Notes under the pieces: model-generated
Seen by the model: the letters and a program-made list of their open reading frames with translations, nothing else
What the model was told of the DNA's origin: nothing
Databases searched by the model: none
Shown here: positions 27,101 to 42,100 of the stretch, in pieces
How the letters are laid out: every line of letters starts with the position of its first letter
Position numbering within the stretch: the stretch's first letter is position 1
Program-made: the position numbers and the translations under genes
Source of the DNA: Strigops habroptila
Lineage: Eukaryota; Chordata; Aves; Psittaciformes; Psittacidae
Assembly (NCBI RefSeq): GCF_004027225.2
Contig: NC_044282.2
Span: forward strand, 50,250,576 to 50,314,575
DNA length: 64,000 nucleotides
Direction: 5' to 3'

Positions 27101-30100
27101 GAGGGAAACTCATCCCGTTAAAAAAAAAAAAAAAAAAACAAACCAAAAAAACCCCAACTTTTTAAGATCCTAAGAAAATGTTACTTTGTACAACTTAAGT
27201 CTACTTCATTAGTATATTATTCCCATTAACAGAATTAAATATGTATTGATAAAATACCTATTAATAAGACAGAGTTTTAGGAAGGTTTTAGCAATACTCT
27301 AAGTACTATAAGCAGTTTTGCAACAGGGAAACAGTTTTAGGAAAAGTTTAGATCAAATATACAGTATCTTTTGGTGAGTATATGGGATCTGAGTATACAG
27401 GATTTGGTCTCATCCCCATTTTGTAGATGCTCAAAGACAAACATTTCAAAGATACACAGTATTAACTGTTCTGCAAGCTGTGAACCTAGTCGTAGCCCTG
27501 GAAAGTTCTGTGTACCGCACGAAGAAAGATTCAAACTATATACTTTCATTTTTCAGCAGCAGACAAAATTCAGTTCTTCACCCATAACTTCGCATCTTTA
27601 CTAGTAGATCACTGGTGAAATGTTTTATTTTAACTGTCATTTTGCCCCTTGGCACATAAGTCAGTTTCTTAAACAAACCAACCAACCACAACAACAAAAT
27701 AAAAAAACAAACCTGAGAACAAACAACCCTTCAGAAAGAAGGGGAACCTATTTATGAACATCAATAAAATATCATAATCGCATTTAAGAAGATCCTTCTC
27801 CTCTCCCTCTCACATTACAAATCTTATAAAACTGAAGTTGGAATATATTTTACCAATTTTATAAACACTGCACTAACTTCTCTTCATTGTCCTAACTGTT
27901 ACTTTAGAGATTAAAACAAGTGTTTTCACACCGTAACTACGTAACTAAACGCATTCCTAATACTACCAATATGATAAAATGGGCACTGGTAAGTATTAGA
28001 TATCGTGAAATAAAGACAAACTTCTGCTCAGAAAGGACAAAAGTTATAAGTATTATAAGCTGGGAAAAATGTCAGGGGAATAACTTCATGAATTAAAAAC
28101 CCCTCTTCTACATGGAGAATTATCCAAATGGGACTATTGAAACTTTGAAGTATAAAACTTAACTATAATTCTGGAATACTACCAAAAAAAAAATTCTATT
28201 AGCTACTTCAAAAACTATCCCTCTGAAGTAAGGGTTCAAAGTCCTATTGTAAAATATTAAATAATGAAATCTGCCCATTCTTTATGGGCACTGAACAATA
28301 CACTTCAAAACTAATTTCATAATTGAAGTGCTTGAAAGAAACATTCTAGAAGCAAAAAATTATTTTAAATAATATGCAGAACATTATTACGATGTTCAAG
28401 GAAGACTCTTATAAAAACGTTTATGAAATTGACAGTAAACTAACATTTTATGCTGAAATGAAAGAGTAGGAAAGCATAAAGCTTTCCATAATTCTACCTT
28501 ACCAAGATGTGTAAGAATCAGTAAGAAAAAGATCGATGATTTTGAAGTTAGTGACTGCTTAATTTCAAAATCTTCACATTTCAAAAACAAATGCAGAAAA
28601 ATATAATTGCTTCCAGGGAGCTAAACACTTGTATTATTCATTTCCTAACGTTGCCTGTCATTATGAACCGATTACAGACTTGTACTTACACCTGTGAAAA
28701 TGTGGGCAGTTTCAGGTCAGAAAAGGCCATGCTTCCTCTTATGTGTAACAGAGGCAAGAACATTTAAAGTCCCTACTTTCCTAACAATAACCAAAAGAGA
28801 CCAAAAAGCTGCTCCGAGTGGCACAAAATAAAGCAGAAAACAAAGACTAGTCAAGAACATAGAAACAAAGCTGCTTTTTTGATTCCACATAATAACCAAT
28901 AGCAAATTGCCATATATGAAAAATAATTTAAGGATTAACCTAAATATCTTTCTGGATATCCATTGATGCATCCTTACCAAGCTTCAGGCAACAAGAAAGC
29001 ATATTCATATGGTGAAGTAGTCTCTGGAAAATTGGAGAGAATTGCCTGTCTGTGTGGAAGTAAAGCTGATCCATGGAAAGTGAACAAAATTTCCAGGGCT
29101 CTGACATTGCTTTCCTAAAAGGCAAAACATTAAGTTGTAGAACTAGCTTAAGACTGATTTAGACCAAAAACGAGCAAGAAATGTAAGCTCAGGTCATGCA
29201 ACAAATATTTAATTTTAAAATTAGCAATAAAGAAAATTATTTCAGGGTCACTGCATATATTTATTTACAATCTAACAAATAAACCTCCTACCTCTTAAAC
29301 TCCCACTGAGACTCAACCAAGTTCAAAGGGGGGAAAAATGCACTGAAATGCAAAAATCAATAACAAAACAAAATTACAGTCTATCAAAATAAATATTAAT
29401 ACCCGAGCATAAGTTCTTGCTGAAAGTACAATATTCTGACTTCTGAACTTCTTGAAGAATTCAGCATCATAGTGCTGTTCAGCTGCATGAGGCCCACCAA
29501 GGATTTCCTAAAAAAAAAAAAAAAAAAAAGGAATTATAAAAGATTGGGTTCCATGCAAGATTTACAAAAGCATCAAAAAGCCTCATAAAAAAGTATGAGA
29601 CATATGCAGAAAAGCATGCTGTTGGTTTTCACTTGTTCATGTATGAAAAAAAAAACCAGATATATTTTTTATTGATAAGCTAAGACAATTCTCTGCCTTA
29701 TTTCAATTAAGGTTTAGACAACGCAAGTTACAAAGAGATGTAGTAAAAGTCATTATGTGACTAGTGCCCACTGCAAAGTTAAAAAACTAAGTAAAATACA
29801 GTTTGACATTCCAAAAACTTTCAGTAAGCTCATGGAAGAACAGGATTCGTTGGAAAATCTGAATAGAACTTGCTAATTAGACTGGCAGAGGAAAATAATC
29901 GTAATCCTGCACCAACTCCGCATCCCATGTTGTTGCATAACTTAATTTCCCACAGATACAGTATGCTCAAAGCAAGCTTCTGCCAAATTGTACCTCTCAA
30001 CACTAGACACCAGCCATTTGCAACAATAAAGCAGGAGAAACACGGTAGCTTGAACAGAAAGCAGCTTACTTTTCTCAAGTAAGAGATTACAGCACTTTGA

Positions 30101-33100
30101 AAAAACTATGAACATTAATGCTACAATATATAACAAAAAAAAGCGATGATGTGACAAAGAAGTTACAGGACTACCTGTGGAATGAGAATTCAAAAGAACT
30201 GTAGGTAGTTACCAAGTTTCCTCACCTTGTAGGTTTCGAGGCGATCAAGGTAAGTTAAGAGCTTCAGCCTACTGCGGCAGAGTTCTTTTTGTTCCAGTGT
30301 TAGCCTGTGTTCAAAACAGGAATTTTCAGGCTTGCAATCGATGTTGTTCATCATGTGCATATGAAGACAAGAGTTACACATTTTAATGACTTTGTGCACT
30401 GGAATGTATAAAGAAATTAAGTAAACCAAGAACTCTGACACAATATAATGCCAATTAAAATTTAAACCTCTTTCCTATTAGGAATAACATACATGAGAGT
30501 AATTACATTCTTGCAACTGTGTAATTATAATAAACCTATAACTCTGAATAAAATATGCCCTAACATTTCATTTACTTTGGAAAGTTTACTGATAATAGCA
30601 GTTCTTGACGCTTCTTGGCCTCTTTTTCCTTTCTAGTATCCATTTCTTCATCTGGTGACAAAAACTCTTCATAGAGAACTTCAGTGTCCACCTCCCGCGG
30701 TAAGATAAATCTGGAAGACAAAACCAACAATGTGATCAATGTCGAAAGAGATAAAACCAAGTTTTACTGCTGTAAAGCAGCAGGTACTCATCACAAGCCA
30801 ATAACAGGCATTATCTTGTTCCCCCCCACAAAAAAACAACAAACAAACAAAAATCAACAAACCAAAACAAACCACCAACCACACAGCTATGATGGTTGAT
30901 AGAAGTTTCTAAATTCCACAGGTAGCACGTGAGATTAGCAGCAGCTCTACAGGATACAATGGAAATAGATGACTGCACGAAGAATGGCCTCTTCTATTTC
31001 TACCACCAGAAACTGAACACTGAAGAGAATTGTCTCTGCATGTATTTCCCCACTGACCTACTGTGTTTCACTTTCTTCCCCTCCTCACTTGAACAAAAGA
31101 TGATCATTACAACAGTTAAAATATACAACAAAAAACATTTATAGAGGTAGCTGCAGCTTCTGTAAGAGGCAACAAAATCAGATTCTCATAGAAAAACAGT
31201 GACAACAGAAGTTCTCTATGATGAAGAAAATAAAGGGCATTCGGAGAAGAAAGAAAATGCAGTACAAAACAAGCAGTAATTTTACCTTTTACAAAGGTAA
31301 ATGAGAATAGGTACCTGTGGACATCTTCAGAATAGTTTGATTCAAAGCATTAACTTTATATCCTGCAAAAGCATCTTAACATTTTCATTAGTGGTTGATA
31401 AAAAATGTTATCAAATATATGAAAAGACTTCATACATACCACTCTTTGGAAAAGAAAACAAAAAAACAAAGAAACCCTCTTCCCAAACCTGCCACCATCT
31501 TCTCCTTTTCCTATGGCCACAAGAGCTTCCAAGTCTGTGCCTTTCAAGCCATACTGAAGCAGCTTCTCAGCAGCATCCACATTCTCCGGAACTCTTTCCA
31601 AGCACTCATGAAGAACCCATGCACGCTTCTTGATTTTGCTCTGTCCAAGAACAAGAGCATAGATACAATGTTACATGCTTCAACCCAAAGCAATGAAACT
31701 AGAAATGTTAAAATTTTTTAAGGTGTTTATTCCACTCAAGAAGATGACAAGTTAATCTGATGATTGACAAAGTGAACCAACAAAAGAGGTGAGAATGCAA
31801 AAAACCAGTTCCCTCAGAGTATGTGTGGCAGAAAAGGCCACAGAAATGCGAAGTGATTTAGCAGAAATTTCACAACTGGAATAAATATTATTATTCATAT
31901 TCTTTAATTAGTACCACTCCTCACACTAAATTAAATGTGATGTTTTGGGACTAAAATGCAGTTTTTATAAACCAAGTGTATTCCACAATAGCACTAGCAT
32001 CATTTTCAGTATCAGTCTCTTCACATGCCAGTAGGATTCTGTGACAGAAAAGACACACCAGGGCCACAAAATATTATTGGTTGTATCTGCTGATCTTCAG
32101 TTGAGATTACATAACATGGAGAATGGCCACTTGTAGAAATCTTATTTTGACTTTCAAATAATATCGGACTTGAGGAAAAAAAATAAAGTTAGATGGCATT
32201 TCTCTCTATCTCTTGAAAGACTTTACCCTATAGCACCATTAGATTGTGCAGCTTTGACAACACTTGCCTGCTGAGTTTGAAGTCTTTTTTCTAAGCCAAA
32301 AAACCCCACGCTGGATTCGACTGAAAAGCTACAGTTGCACATCGCAGAGTTCACTGTAAATCTTACTATTCAAACTTTGCTATATAGCTACAGATAACAA
32401 CTTCACCTTCCCATTTTGATTTTCAATAATACTTGGAAGTTATTTAAATGCTTTGTATTTCTAATTATTCGTATTCGTTTGTCAGGTAACAATGTACTGC
32501 CAATTACATTACAAAAAGCATGCTGCTATTAATGGAAATTAGAAGATACCCCAAAGAAAAGATTTTTATTAACTTCCAAGGTCTGCGGATCAGGCCTTCA
32601 GTTAAACTAGCAAGGTAACACTCTTCCACATGACAGGAAATGGAATTTGCAGGATAGCTCTCCAAACTGCCACCAGTTTATGTTGAATAAACTAGAACAT
32701 AGTTGAGAATTCAATTTCTGTAACAATAACACTGGTAAGAAAACTACAAGTCACAAAACACAAACCTACCAAGTAGTCTTGAATTGAAGCAACATTAACA
32801 GCTGACTTCCTCCACTGTCTTTGATACACAAGATCAGAATCAAGCCCATACGCTTGAGCCAAAGACAAAGCTTCCCCATATTCTTCATTATCAATCTAAA
32901 AAGCAGACACATGAAAGTTAAACTCATCTGATCTCCATACTAAACAATAAAATATTAATTCTGTGTATTGAAGCAGGTAGAGGGATAATTACTGTAGCTA
33001 TGCTGAAGCAAGCAGGAAAGAGAATGGCTCAAGATAGAGATGAGTAAGACTGGGATCTGATGGACACGTCTAGAAAATCAGAGATTTTTCCTCAAGAAAA

Positions 33101-36100
33101 AGGAAGATGTTATTTAGGTAACCACTATAACATCAGCACTCCCTGAAAACTCTAACAGCTGTACAATGGGCTGCTTTACCATCAGAACTATTGAAATGAC
33201 CAAGACAAAGTACTCTTAAAGTACTAAGATTAATCTTAATAAGTATCTGTTCAGTAAGACTGAGTCACAGGCCTAATTTGTATGTAAGCCTGAATAAGAA
33301 ACATGCAGGTACATGTTTCATTCACATCAGAGTACAAGCTAACCCATTCCCTGGCTAATAACAAGCTAAATTGATTTCGTTCAGTGTATTTGTCAGGTCT
33401 TTTATTATTTGTAAACACTTACATAAGTACACTTCCAAGTTTGGCCAAGCTAACGATGCACAGGGTCTCTTCAGTGACCTGCAAATATCATCTCATTGAA
33501 TTATTTAAATGCTAGTTTTAAACAATGATCCCTTCAATTAGGTAACATGGTACGCTGTCAGCTAAGACACCCTTAGAATTACATGCCTAAATCCTTCTGT
33601 TAATATAGCAAGAATTTAAAAAAAAAAGTAGTAGTTTTTTCTAAATCAAGTTGATTATGAGAGATGTGAGCTTTCCTTCTATACTTACTTTTCTCTGGTA
33701 GAGTTCCTCTGGAGTTGTGGATCTCAAACTGACAAGGCGGAAATTCTTTGTAATAGTACGTGGACGTTTCCGTGGAGGAGCAAAGCGTTCCATTTCTGTC
33801 ACAAAGTACAGGCCTTGCTTTAGGTAGCTGAAGTATCTGTCCTTGGCAGAAGTTTCATCATCTGAGTCAGAGTCATATTCTCCCTCATCTTCATCACCAG
33901 GCCTGCTCTCCAAGCGTAATCTTTTTGGAACAAGTTTTATCTCACACTGCAAGCAAAATAAGAACATGAAGCATCCACCTAGTACACCTCAACTACTTTG
34001 GTGACAACTGAGTAGAACTCCACCTCCAGTACTTCAGATTTCAGAACCAACACCTTTCCTCCCCTTCTCCTTTAAATCCTTCATTTCTCAGCTTGCTTGA
34101 CACGATCCACAAACCCTGATTGCATCTGCCTCCTAGATCTGAGGCCTCATCCCTCACCTACTGAAGAAATAGTGAAGGTTTCTTAATAATAACTCTCTAT
34201 TACACTAAATGTCATACACCACTCCAGACAGGACAGAACTATGGAGGTATCTTCATACACGATTATATACCCTACTGCAGCACACTGCAGTTTTTTCAAC
34301 TCTTAGCTATTCAAAGCAAGGTTTTCTGTTTAATGCAAATGTAATCTCAGACTACATCCTTAGGCTGTAATATAGCAGTCAATGGCTTATCTTATTTCCA
34401 GAATAATGAAACTTTCCAAAAACTACATGCAGCTTTGGTACTTACTGAGATATTCTAATAAATATTATTTTAAACTTTTGTCTAAGATGTTTAAGATCTA
34501 TTTCAGAGTAAGCCTTAGGGAAGAGTAGTTTTCTTTGTTTCAGACAAAAATCCCAGTTAACTTTGTTATGTTCTACTCACTCCTGGAATCCTACTAAAGA
34601 TGAACAACAACAACAACAAAAAGTATCTCTTACATGGTTTTGTCTTAATTGAAATGCGATCCTTATTTCTTTTAAATACACTCCCTGTATAAGAAGCATC
34701 TGTTTCAAAATGGGAGAGGGATGCTTGCAGTATTCTTCAAATGCAGCAGCATACAAAGCAGTGAAAACTATTGACACAAACTGTTTCCTGCAGCAAGATT
34801 CCTCTCAGTCAGACAGCTTTCTAGGAGTTTTGCTTTCACTCTCCAGAAGTTATTTGACAATCAAGTTTTTATTAAGACAGTTAAACTGCAGTAAGTTCAG
34901 AATTTCCCTGCAATACCTATCTAGACATGAGGAAACAGAATCACTTTTTCTATTGGTAATACTAACTTTTTTTTAACCACACCATACACACAATACCCTT
35001 AGTATTACATACACAAAAGCAAACTTTTCTATTGCATTCCAAGAAAGTATCAATTTGTGCACATTCCTCACCTCCAGACTTAGAAATCCTCCATCGTGAG
35101 CTGAAGTGACCTGAGGAGAACTCTCAAACCATTCACACGACTTTCCTAGCAAGTTTCTTAACGTCTTGACTGATGATACGGTCAGTGCACCACAGCAGCG
35201 AGCCAAGATGACACAATTGTCTGCCCACCAATTTACATCTATCAATGGGTAATAGGATTCCTTATCTGAAATAAACAAACACATAAATAAGAATGCACCA
35301 TACAAAGAAAGATAACTTTAAGCACCAGATAAGAACAGAAGTTACTTCAATTACTAAGAGATTTCATCTGATAGCCTAATTTAACAAACATTGTTTATTG
35401 TCTGTGCATCCTTGATTCCCTAAGTTTATATTTTAGATCAATTATATTTTACTAAATCAGTTCTGCATTAAATAAAGATGATAAGAAGGGGGAAAAAAAA
35501 AACCCCAAAAAACAACCACAATTGTGAATGTAGTTATTTTTTAATATTATTTGGCAAAAATTCACAGTAAACTGATTTACTTGCACAAAATATGACAAAT
35601 TTGAGACATTTGATAAAGATCTGCTTCAGTAGTTCCCAGGTTATCCTTGACCCAATCTCCCTGGCAACAAACGCAATACTGATGAAAATCATAAAAGGTT
35701 ACACTGCTTCTGGGGACGAGTGACAGCTATGAAGAAGGCTCCTGAAACACTCTACAAAATGAAGCTGTTTAAGAAGATTAAAGCAACAAAAAACCCAAAA
35801 ATCACCCCGACTGAGGATGGAAGCTGTGTCATTTCTAAGACTGTCTTGATTATAGTAATTGGATGTTGGGACAAAATGTTCACGAGAGTTAGCTCGATTT
35901 GTTCACTACAGCGTCATTTCCTGCCTCTCTGATGAGAGCAATCTTTCCCCAAACAGCACTGAGAAACAGATAAGCTTATCACTTTTCTGTTAAGCACTTT
36001 AGTGCTTACTCAGCAGCCTGAGTGAAGGTGAGATGAAATAAGCCAAAGACAGAATCACCAAGAAAAATACTGAAAAGTAATAGGGATCTTTCAATAATAT

Positions 36101-39100
36101 AGATGTATAGAAGCAGTAGTGAATGGATTATGGAATAGCTATTTATCTCTGCACTCTTGGAAGAGCCTTGCAATAACCAGGTGATAAATGACTGCACACA
36201 ATAACCTGAATTTTGGGAAAAGATAGAGACTGACATGAGGTAAATCCAGTCAGAAGAAACAAAGCCCTTTTGTTTTAGAATTTTAAACCAGTATCTTTAA
36301 ATTATGTTAACCTTCAAAATTTATTAGACATTCATAGAAAGAAAAAGTAAAGGTAAGTTTAGGTTTTAGACTGTTGACTCATATGTCACCTGCAATGTAG
36401 TGGCTTCTGACACAGGCTGAGACGTCTGCTGAATGTTCAGCATTATAGAGAGTCATAATCACATGATTAATAATAAATGAGGTCCTGTACTAACTAAAAT
36501 ATCTTATTTAAGGTTATGGCTACAGAATTATTCTTAAGAGGAGATTTAAAAAAAAAAAAACAACTACTGTGACAGTGATTTAGCTATGCCATGCTACAAA
36601 TTCAAATCATACAATCAATTCTAGCCTCTATTCTAACTGAGATTTAATTAAGCCATTTTAGGTCTTTGAATATTTGTATAAATATTTTTAACTACAGTGG
36701 TATAAAATAATGATCTAACTGTACCACATACCTTTTATTTTCTTTCTTTTTTCACTAGAGAGTCTCCAGTCTGGATTAAGTTCAGCATAACCTGGCTAAA
36801 AGAAAAATAATTTAAAAAAGTGAGAAATAAAATAAACATTATATACAAGTAAATCTTTGTCATATAGACAATGTTTATTTATTCTACTGCTGATCCACTC
36901 ATTTTTCAATGAAAATACTATCCATGAATTCAAACTTTTTCTGAAAATAAAATGTACAGTTGCTGAGGTGACGACATACTTTTCTCCAGACAGTCAAATT
37001 AAAAAAAAATAAAAATCATACCAAAATAGACTTCTGGATTCCTAAAAGACCATATTAGAAAACAAGAGTACAATCAGACCTGGCCTAGACAGCATTAAAC
37101 AGTAAAGATTTCTGAACCCTAAAGATTTCTGAAATAAAGGCTCTCCAGCCATCAGAAGCCCACCAAGTGCTTGCTTTGAATGTCTATATGCAGGACTGCA
37201 AGCATATAAATGAAGAATCTTCAAAACAGCCCTCCTGTTTGCCTTGTGTAGTGCTCCTGAGTATCAGCCTAGTAGGATGCTGAAGTATTTACTATGGTTA
37301 TTTTCATAATTGTGAAGTCCCTTTCAAGACTAGTGCAGCAAGACAAGCAGCATTATCTACTGATGCACTGCAACTTTCAGAATTAGTAAGCTGTTGCTCT
37401 GTTGTTTTTAAAACTTTAGTAATAACAGAACACATGGGAACTACACACATACAGATAACACTAATCCTGCCCCTAATTGCAATGCAATGCATTAGCCTAA
37501 CCAGATCTGACTGCTTATCCTCTAAGAACCAAAACTTAAGCTACGCAACACCATGGCCATGTTTCCAAGTCTTGCTTTTGCAGTCAGATCAAAAAGAGCA
37601 GAGAGTAGTGATTTTCAGGATGGCAACATATCATTGTCTCTACAAGTATTAATGACTTAAGTCTTTCCTATAGTCAAACTTTTTGGCCTTTTTTTTTGTA
37701 ATTTTTCCAAAAAAATCTTCATTTAACCTCATAGTCATCATAACACCCAAAAGAAGACTTCTTCCTTCATTTTGTCCTCTTCGTCATTATAGAAGCCTGT
37801 GCCCGTACGTAATGTCAAGGAAGAGTTTTGTTGTAGACCTTATAGCACCTACTGCACAATCCACAGACTGCAGAGAAATTCAGCGGGGAAAAACCTGTCA
37901 GTTTTATATGAATGCATAAACCTGAAGAATTTAAAACTGTCTACAAAAACTGGAAGAAATATTTTTGCATTGGAATTTCTAAAAGAGTCAATACACTGTG
38001 CAGAGATTTACCCTGCAAAAAGAAATTATAAAGAAAAATCAGAAACTGCAAATATTTAATCATAACATAACGTGTGGATTTATTAATCAACATATGCACT
38101 AAAACACAGTTGTTTTTTACTAACTAGCAAATGTTTCATTCTACAACAACTTTCTAATAAGAAACACACTTATATACAATAAAGCCATGTGACATCAATA
38201 CTGTGTAGGAAATATTGGTGGTAATTAGTGCCAAATATGTCTAATAATCAAAGATGCCATCTGACTGGTTACTCTGTTTAAACTTGATGTCGGTTCATGT
38301 CTTGTAGGTTTAGAACATAACACAAGGTACTGCAACTGAAAAGTCTTTCCATATTTACTGGTCAAGAAACTAATGGGAGTAAAACCAGAATACTTCGTAT
38401 ACTAGTGTGAATCATGTCAGATTTGTCACTTTTCAAAATGCGGATACATTTTCCTCACTAAAATAAAGTGTTATCTTTACCCAGACAGTGTATTGGTTAT
38501 TTGGAATTTTCTTTGAAAACTAATTAATTTTGCAATCCCAGTGGCTAAATTCACACTAGTCACATAAAAGTTTGACAGTGTTTGTGCAAGTCCTAACTTA
38601 AGACCTCGTAAGTTTTGCAAACAATTTGTGTAGAAAGCAGGTGACTTACTGATGCCAGTCTGATGAACAAACTATTCTGGAGCATTATCCGGCAGAAGGT
38701 AAGGTAAATTTTGATGGAGGAATAGATGATTGCATTAGATATCCAGCAGAATTCGGTTTTAATCATTCAAACAAACTTACCAGTGTTGACCTCCACTTAT
38801 ATTGTAAAATAGCGTTTCCATCTACCCCTACCAATGTTACCCAGATGGCACTAAAATGCCTCATAGAAACATTCATTGCAACACAAGTGGTTCTTTTTTC
38901 CTAATTTTAAGTTTAAGGCTTATGGTAAAACATAGAAAGATTACTGCAAAAGTAAATACAGGGCTCAAGAAATATGAAGTTCACTGCTCTACTTACATAC
39001 TATCTTTCTGGTCATCTGAACTAGTCTCATCTCCTAGGAAAACAGATCTTCAGAGGATTAAGATACATACCACAAGTATCTAAATCCTTCTTACCTGATC

Positions 39101-42100
39101 AGTTTGGTCCCATTCTCCTTGTTGCCTGAGAGATGGAATAGACCAGATTGTCAGTTTTCCTGAGAAATGAATAGCTGCCAGAAGAGCTCCATCAGGAGAA
39201 AGATTCATCTTGAAAACTCCATCCTGCCAAACATTATGTCAGCATAGTAAAACAAAAACAAAATAAAAAAACACCTAAGCAAATAACAAACAATTCTGTG
39301 ATTCTACTCTATGATTCAAACATTAAAAAAACACACACAAAAAAGAAAACAAACCCACACAACCCAAGGATTTCCCAAAAAAAATCCACAAAACCCCAAA
39401 TCATTTTTTTTTTAAATAGTATGGAAAAGAAAATTTACAATATTCTATCATGAAAATTTAACATGCTTAAAACCAAGCATGGTGAAAGTCAGAATAAAGG
39501 TAAACTATCAATTGTGACACAAAGAGTAAAAACAACCTGTATTACGGAAGAAAACTACCATAACATGAATAAATCTTTAGAAATGTGAACTTCTGTATCA
39601 CACTGTTATACAGGAAATAAAACCTGAAAGTGTGGCATTCCTAGGAGAACAGTGCAGACAGCAATACAGAGCTACTTGGAGGAAAATCTGCAGATAGTTC
39701 TTTGTTAACAGAAAACATTCAGCAGCCTCAGTTTTCTACTGCCCTGCCTCTTAGGTCCACCCAAAGGTGACTGTTACCCAGACACAGCTTAGTACACCTC
39801 TTCTTCCCTGGGAGCAAACTTTTGGGTGGGTATCATTACAATTAAAACAAAAAAAGCGGTGGGAGGAGCAGGAGATACAAGAAATAAACAGACGAAGAGA
39901 TCTTGGAGAAGCAAATTGTTCATTTCAGGACACTGAATTGGAATTTAAGAATCTTTTGGGTAACTATAGACTAAACATCAATATAGCATCAGAATAAGTC
40001 CATGTGGATGAAATAATTCAACATCTGTAAGTAAACTTTATGACGGCTACAAAAATTCTCTGGGATTAAGTTTTCCTACAGATCTGAGTATCTTCAGAGG
40101 CAAAATGTACTTCTAACAAAATATTTCCTTAAGGATTCATGAACTTGCACACAATTACACTGGATCTATACACTATTTCACAAGACAAGAGCCTCTAAAT
40201 ATACATGCAAATTTTGAAGTCAAACTTAGTGCCACTAGCAATGCAGAGCACTTTCTGAAAATGCCATTCATATTTACTCTCCCCAACACAACTCAACTTT
40301 TGTGTCTTCAGAAAGATCATTAGGTTCTCAGAGAGCCTACTCTTCACTGAAAGACAGCAGAATGTAGATTCTCAAAAGCTATATTATTTATAAAACCCCA
40401 TTTTGCTAGTGCAGTTTGCTTTTAAAAACTTCCTATATAGTAATGTGAGAACTGTCCAGCTCTGCAGCTGATCAGTTTTTAAGCCAGCGCCTCCCTTCTT
40501 GGAAAATATCCCAACATAAAATGAAGTACAGAAAAATTACTAGACGTCCATACGATTAAGAAGTTTAAATGGCATTTCTACAGACCATTACTAGTACGTA
40601 ATATTTGAAGATAATATTCTTTTAGGGTATGCTTGTTTGTTTGGGTTTAGAGGTTTTCTTATTATTTTTATTTCTTAGACTGTTTTAAGTTCTAGCTATG
40701 CCACAGAAACGACGACTATCAAGTAATCTGCTCACAGCTATTGAAAGCACTGCTTAAATCCAAGCTTAAAATGTGTTTTTAATTGAAAAGGAGAACATTA
40801 CTAAGGTGTGTTTTTTTAAACCAATTAAGAATTACTTACATTAGAAAATTTTCTTCGGTATTCTCTGATTATATTCTTAAGCAGCTAGAGTACTTCAATC
40901 TCTACTGTAGTTTCCCAAGGAATTTTACATGCCTACTAATAGCAATTCTCTCTTGACAAATCAATTTTCATGCACAGATGACAAACAACAAAAGACTGTT
41001 AAAGGACTTAGAAATGTGAATCTAAAATATAGAACCCATTCAAATAAATGATCAATACTACACATCACAGATCTTTTAAAGAGTTAAACATTTACACTGT
41101 AGTCTGTAGTAATTCTCTTGCTGTTAAAGTTCGATGTTGGGTGGCCATTAACACATTCAATTTTACCAGCCGCGCAGTGTTATGCATAGAGATTCATCAG
41201 TGCTTTGGCAAAGCAAGTAATGATGCCTAAGTAAACAGCCTGTCAATTTAAGAGAACTGCAGAACAAGATACTGAAAACCTCAGCAGGCTGGCACTTCAC
41301 ATTTTAGAAGTGTCATTTAAGTTAGCAACACTAAGAATCAAACCTCAATACAGCTAGTTCTAACATACAAGTCCTCTAGCTGCTGTGCCTGTCATACCTT
41401 AACACTGTTGCCAATTTCCCACTAAGAATATAAACTCTACCTCACATATTTAAACCGTAATCTATGAAACTGGATTAAAACATACAAGGATGATTAACAA
41501 TCTCTGCTCTTCTCTGTAAATTTAGTACTGGCAAGTGCAAAGAAGCTGAAGTTTAGTACAACTACAGTACTTTACTTCCAGTACAAAAAGTTTACTTCTG
41601 CCTTCTCTTTTATATTTTCAATGAAGATAATAAAATCTCTCCCATTCCACCCTTGAGAGAGAGATTCAGAAAGATCTGTTTTCCCCTTCCAATCAAGCAC
41701 GCAATTTCTTCTTCTGACCAGTCACCTAAACATCCCAAAAATCTATTAAGGTCACTTCCAAAGTCCATATAACTTCAGGCCTTTATAGTGGGAGTGGGGT
41801 AGTGCAAAAAGTTGGGCTTTGTTCCTCTTATTTATCTCTCGGGTGTGTGTTTGAGAAACATCACAATCTACTCTTTTCTTGCAGAATATATAACACACCT
41901 AACATGCTATGATCATTACATTCATTAACAAATAACTAGGTGGCTTTTTACCCCTTCCTTCTTGAATAAGAGTTTACAGTTAGTATCAAACACTACACCT
42001 CTAGACCTGTTCCTGTCAGTATGCTGAAAACCTGTGATTCAAGCTTCAGCAGAAGAAATAATTGGATTTTTAAAAAACTCAAGTAAATGGCAAGCTACTC

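Larger units (their letters stand above)
16279..28977 (-). other. NBAS intron 21 (12.7 kb)
   Basis: This is the largest intron in the window, about one fifth of it. It holds one old CR1 fragment, several A-rich tracts and the unexplained ORF at 17888-18127. No NBAS exon was seen in it, and the flanking exons 21 and 22 join in phase to give the expected protein. Confidence 0.85.
29115..36731 (-). other. NBAS introns 13-20 (interleaved with exons 14-20)
   Basis: The introns lie at 29115-29402, 29508-30225, 30305-30575, 30711-31488, 31641-32769, 32896-33688, 33947-35071 and 35266-36731. They are AT-rich and I recognised no mobile elements in them. The A-rich tract at 29510-29529 is the polypyrimidine tract of exon 20. 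Confidence 0.8.
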
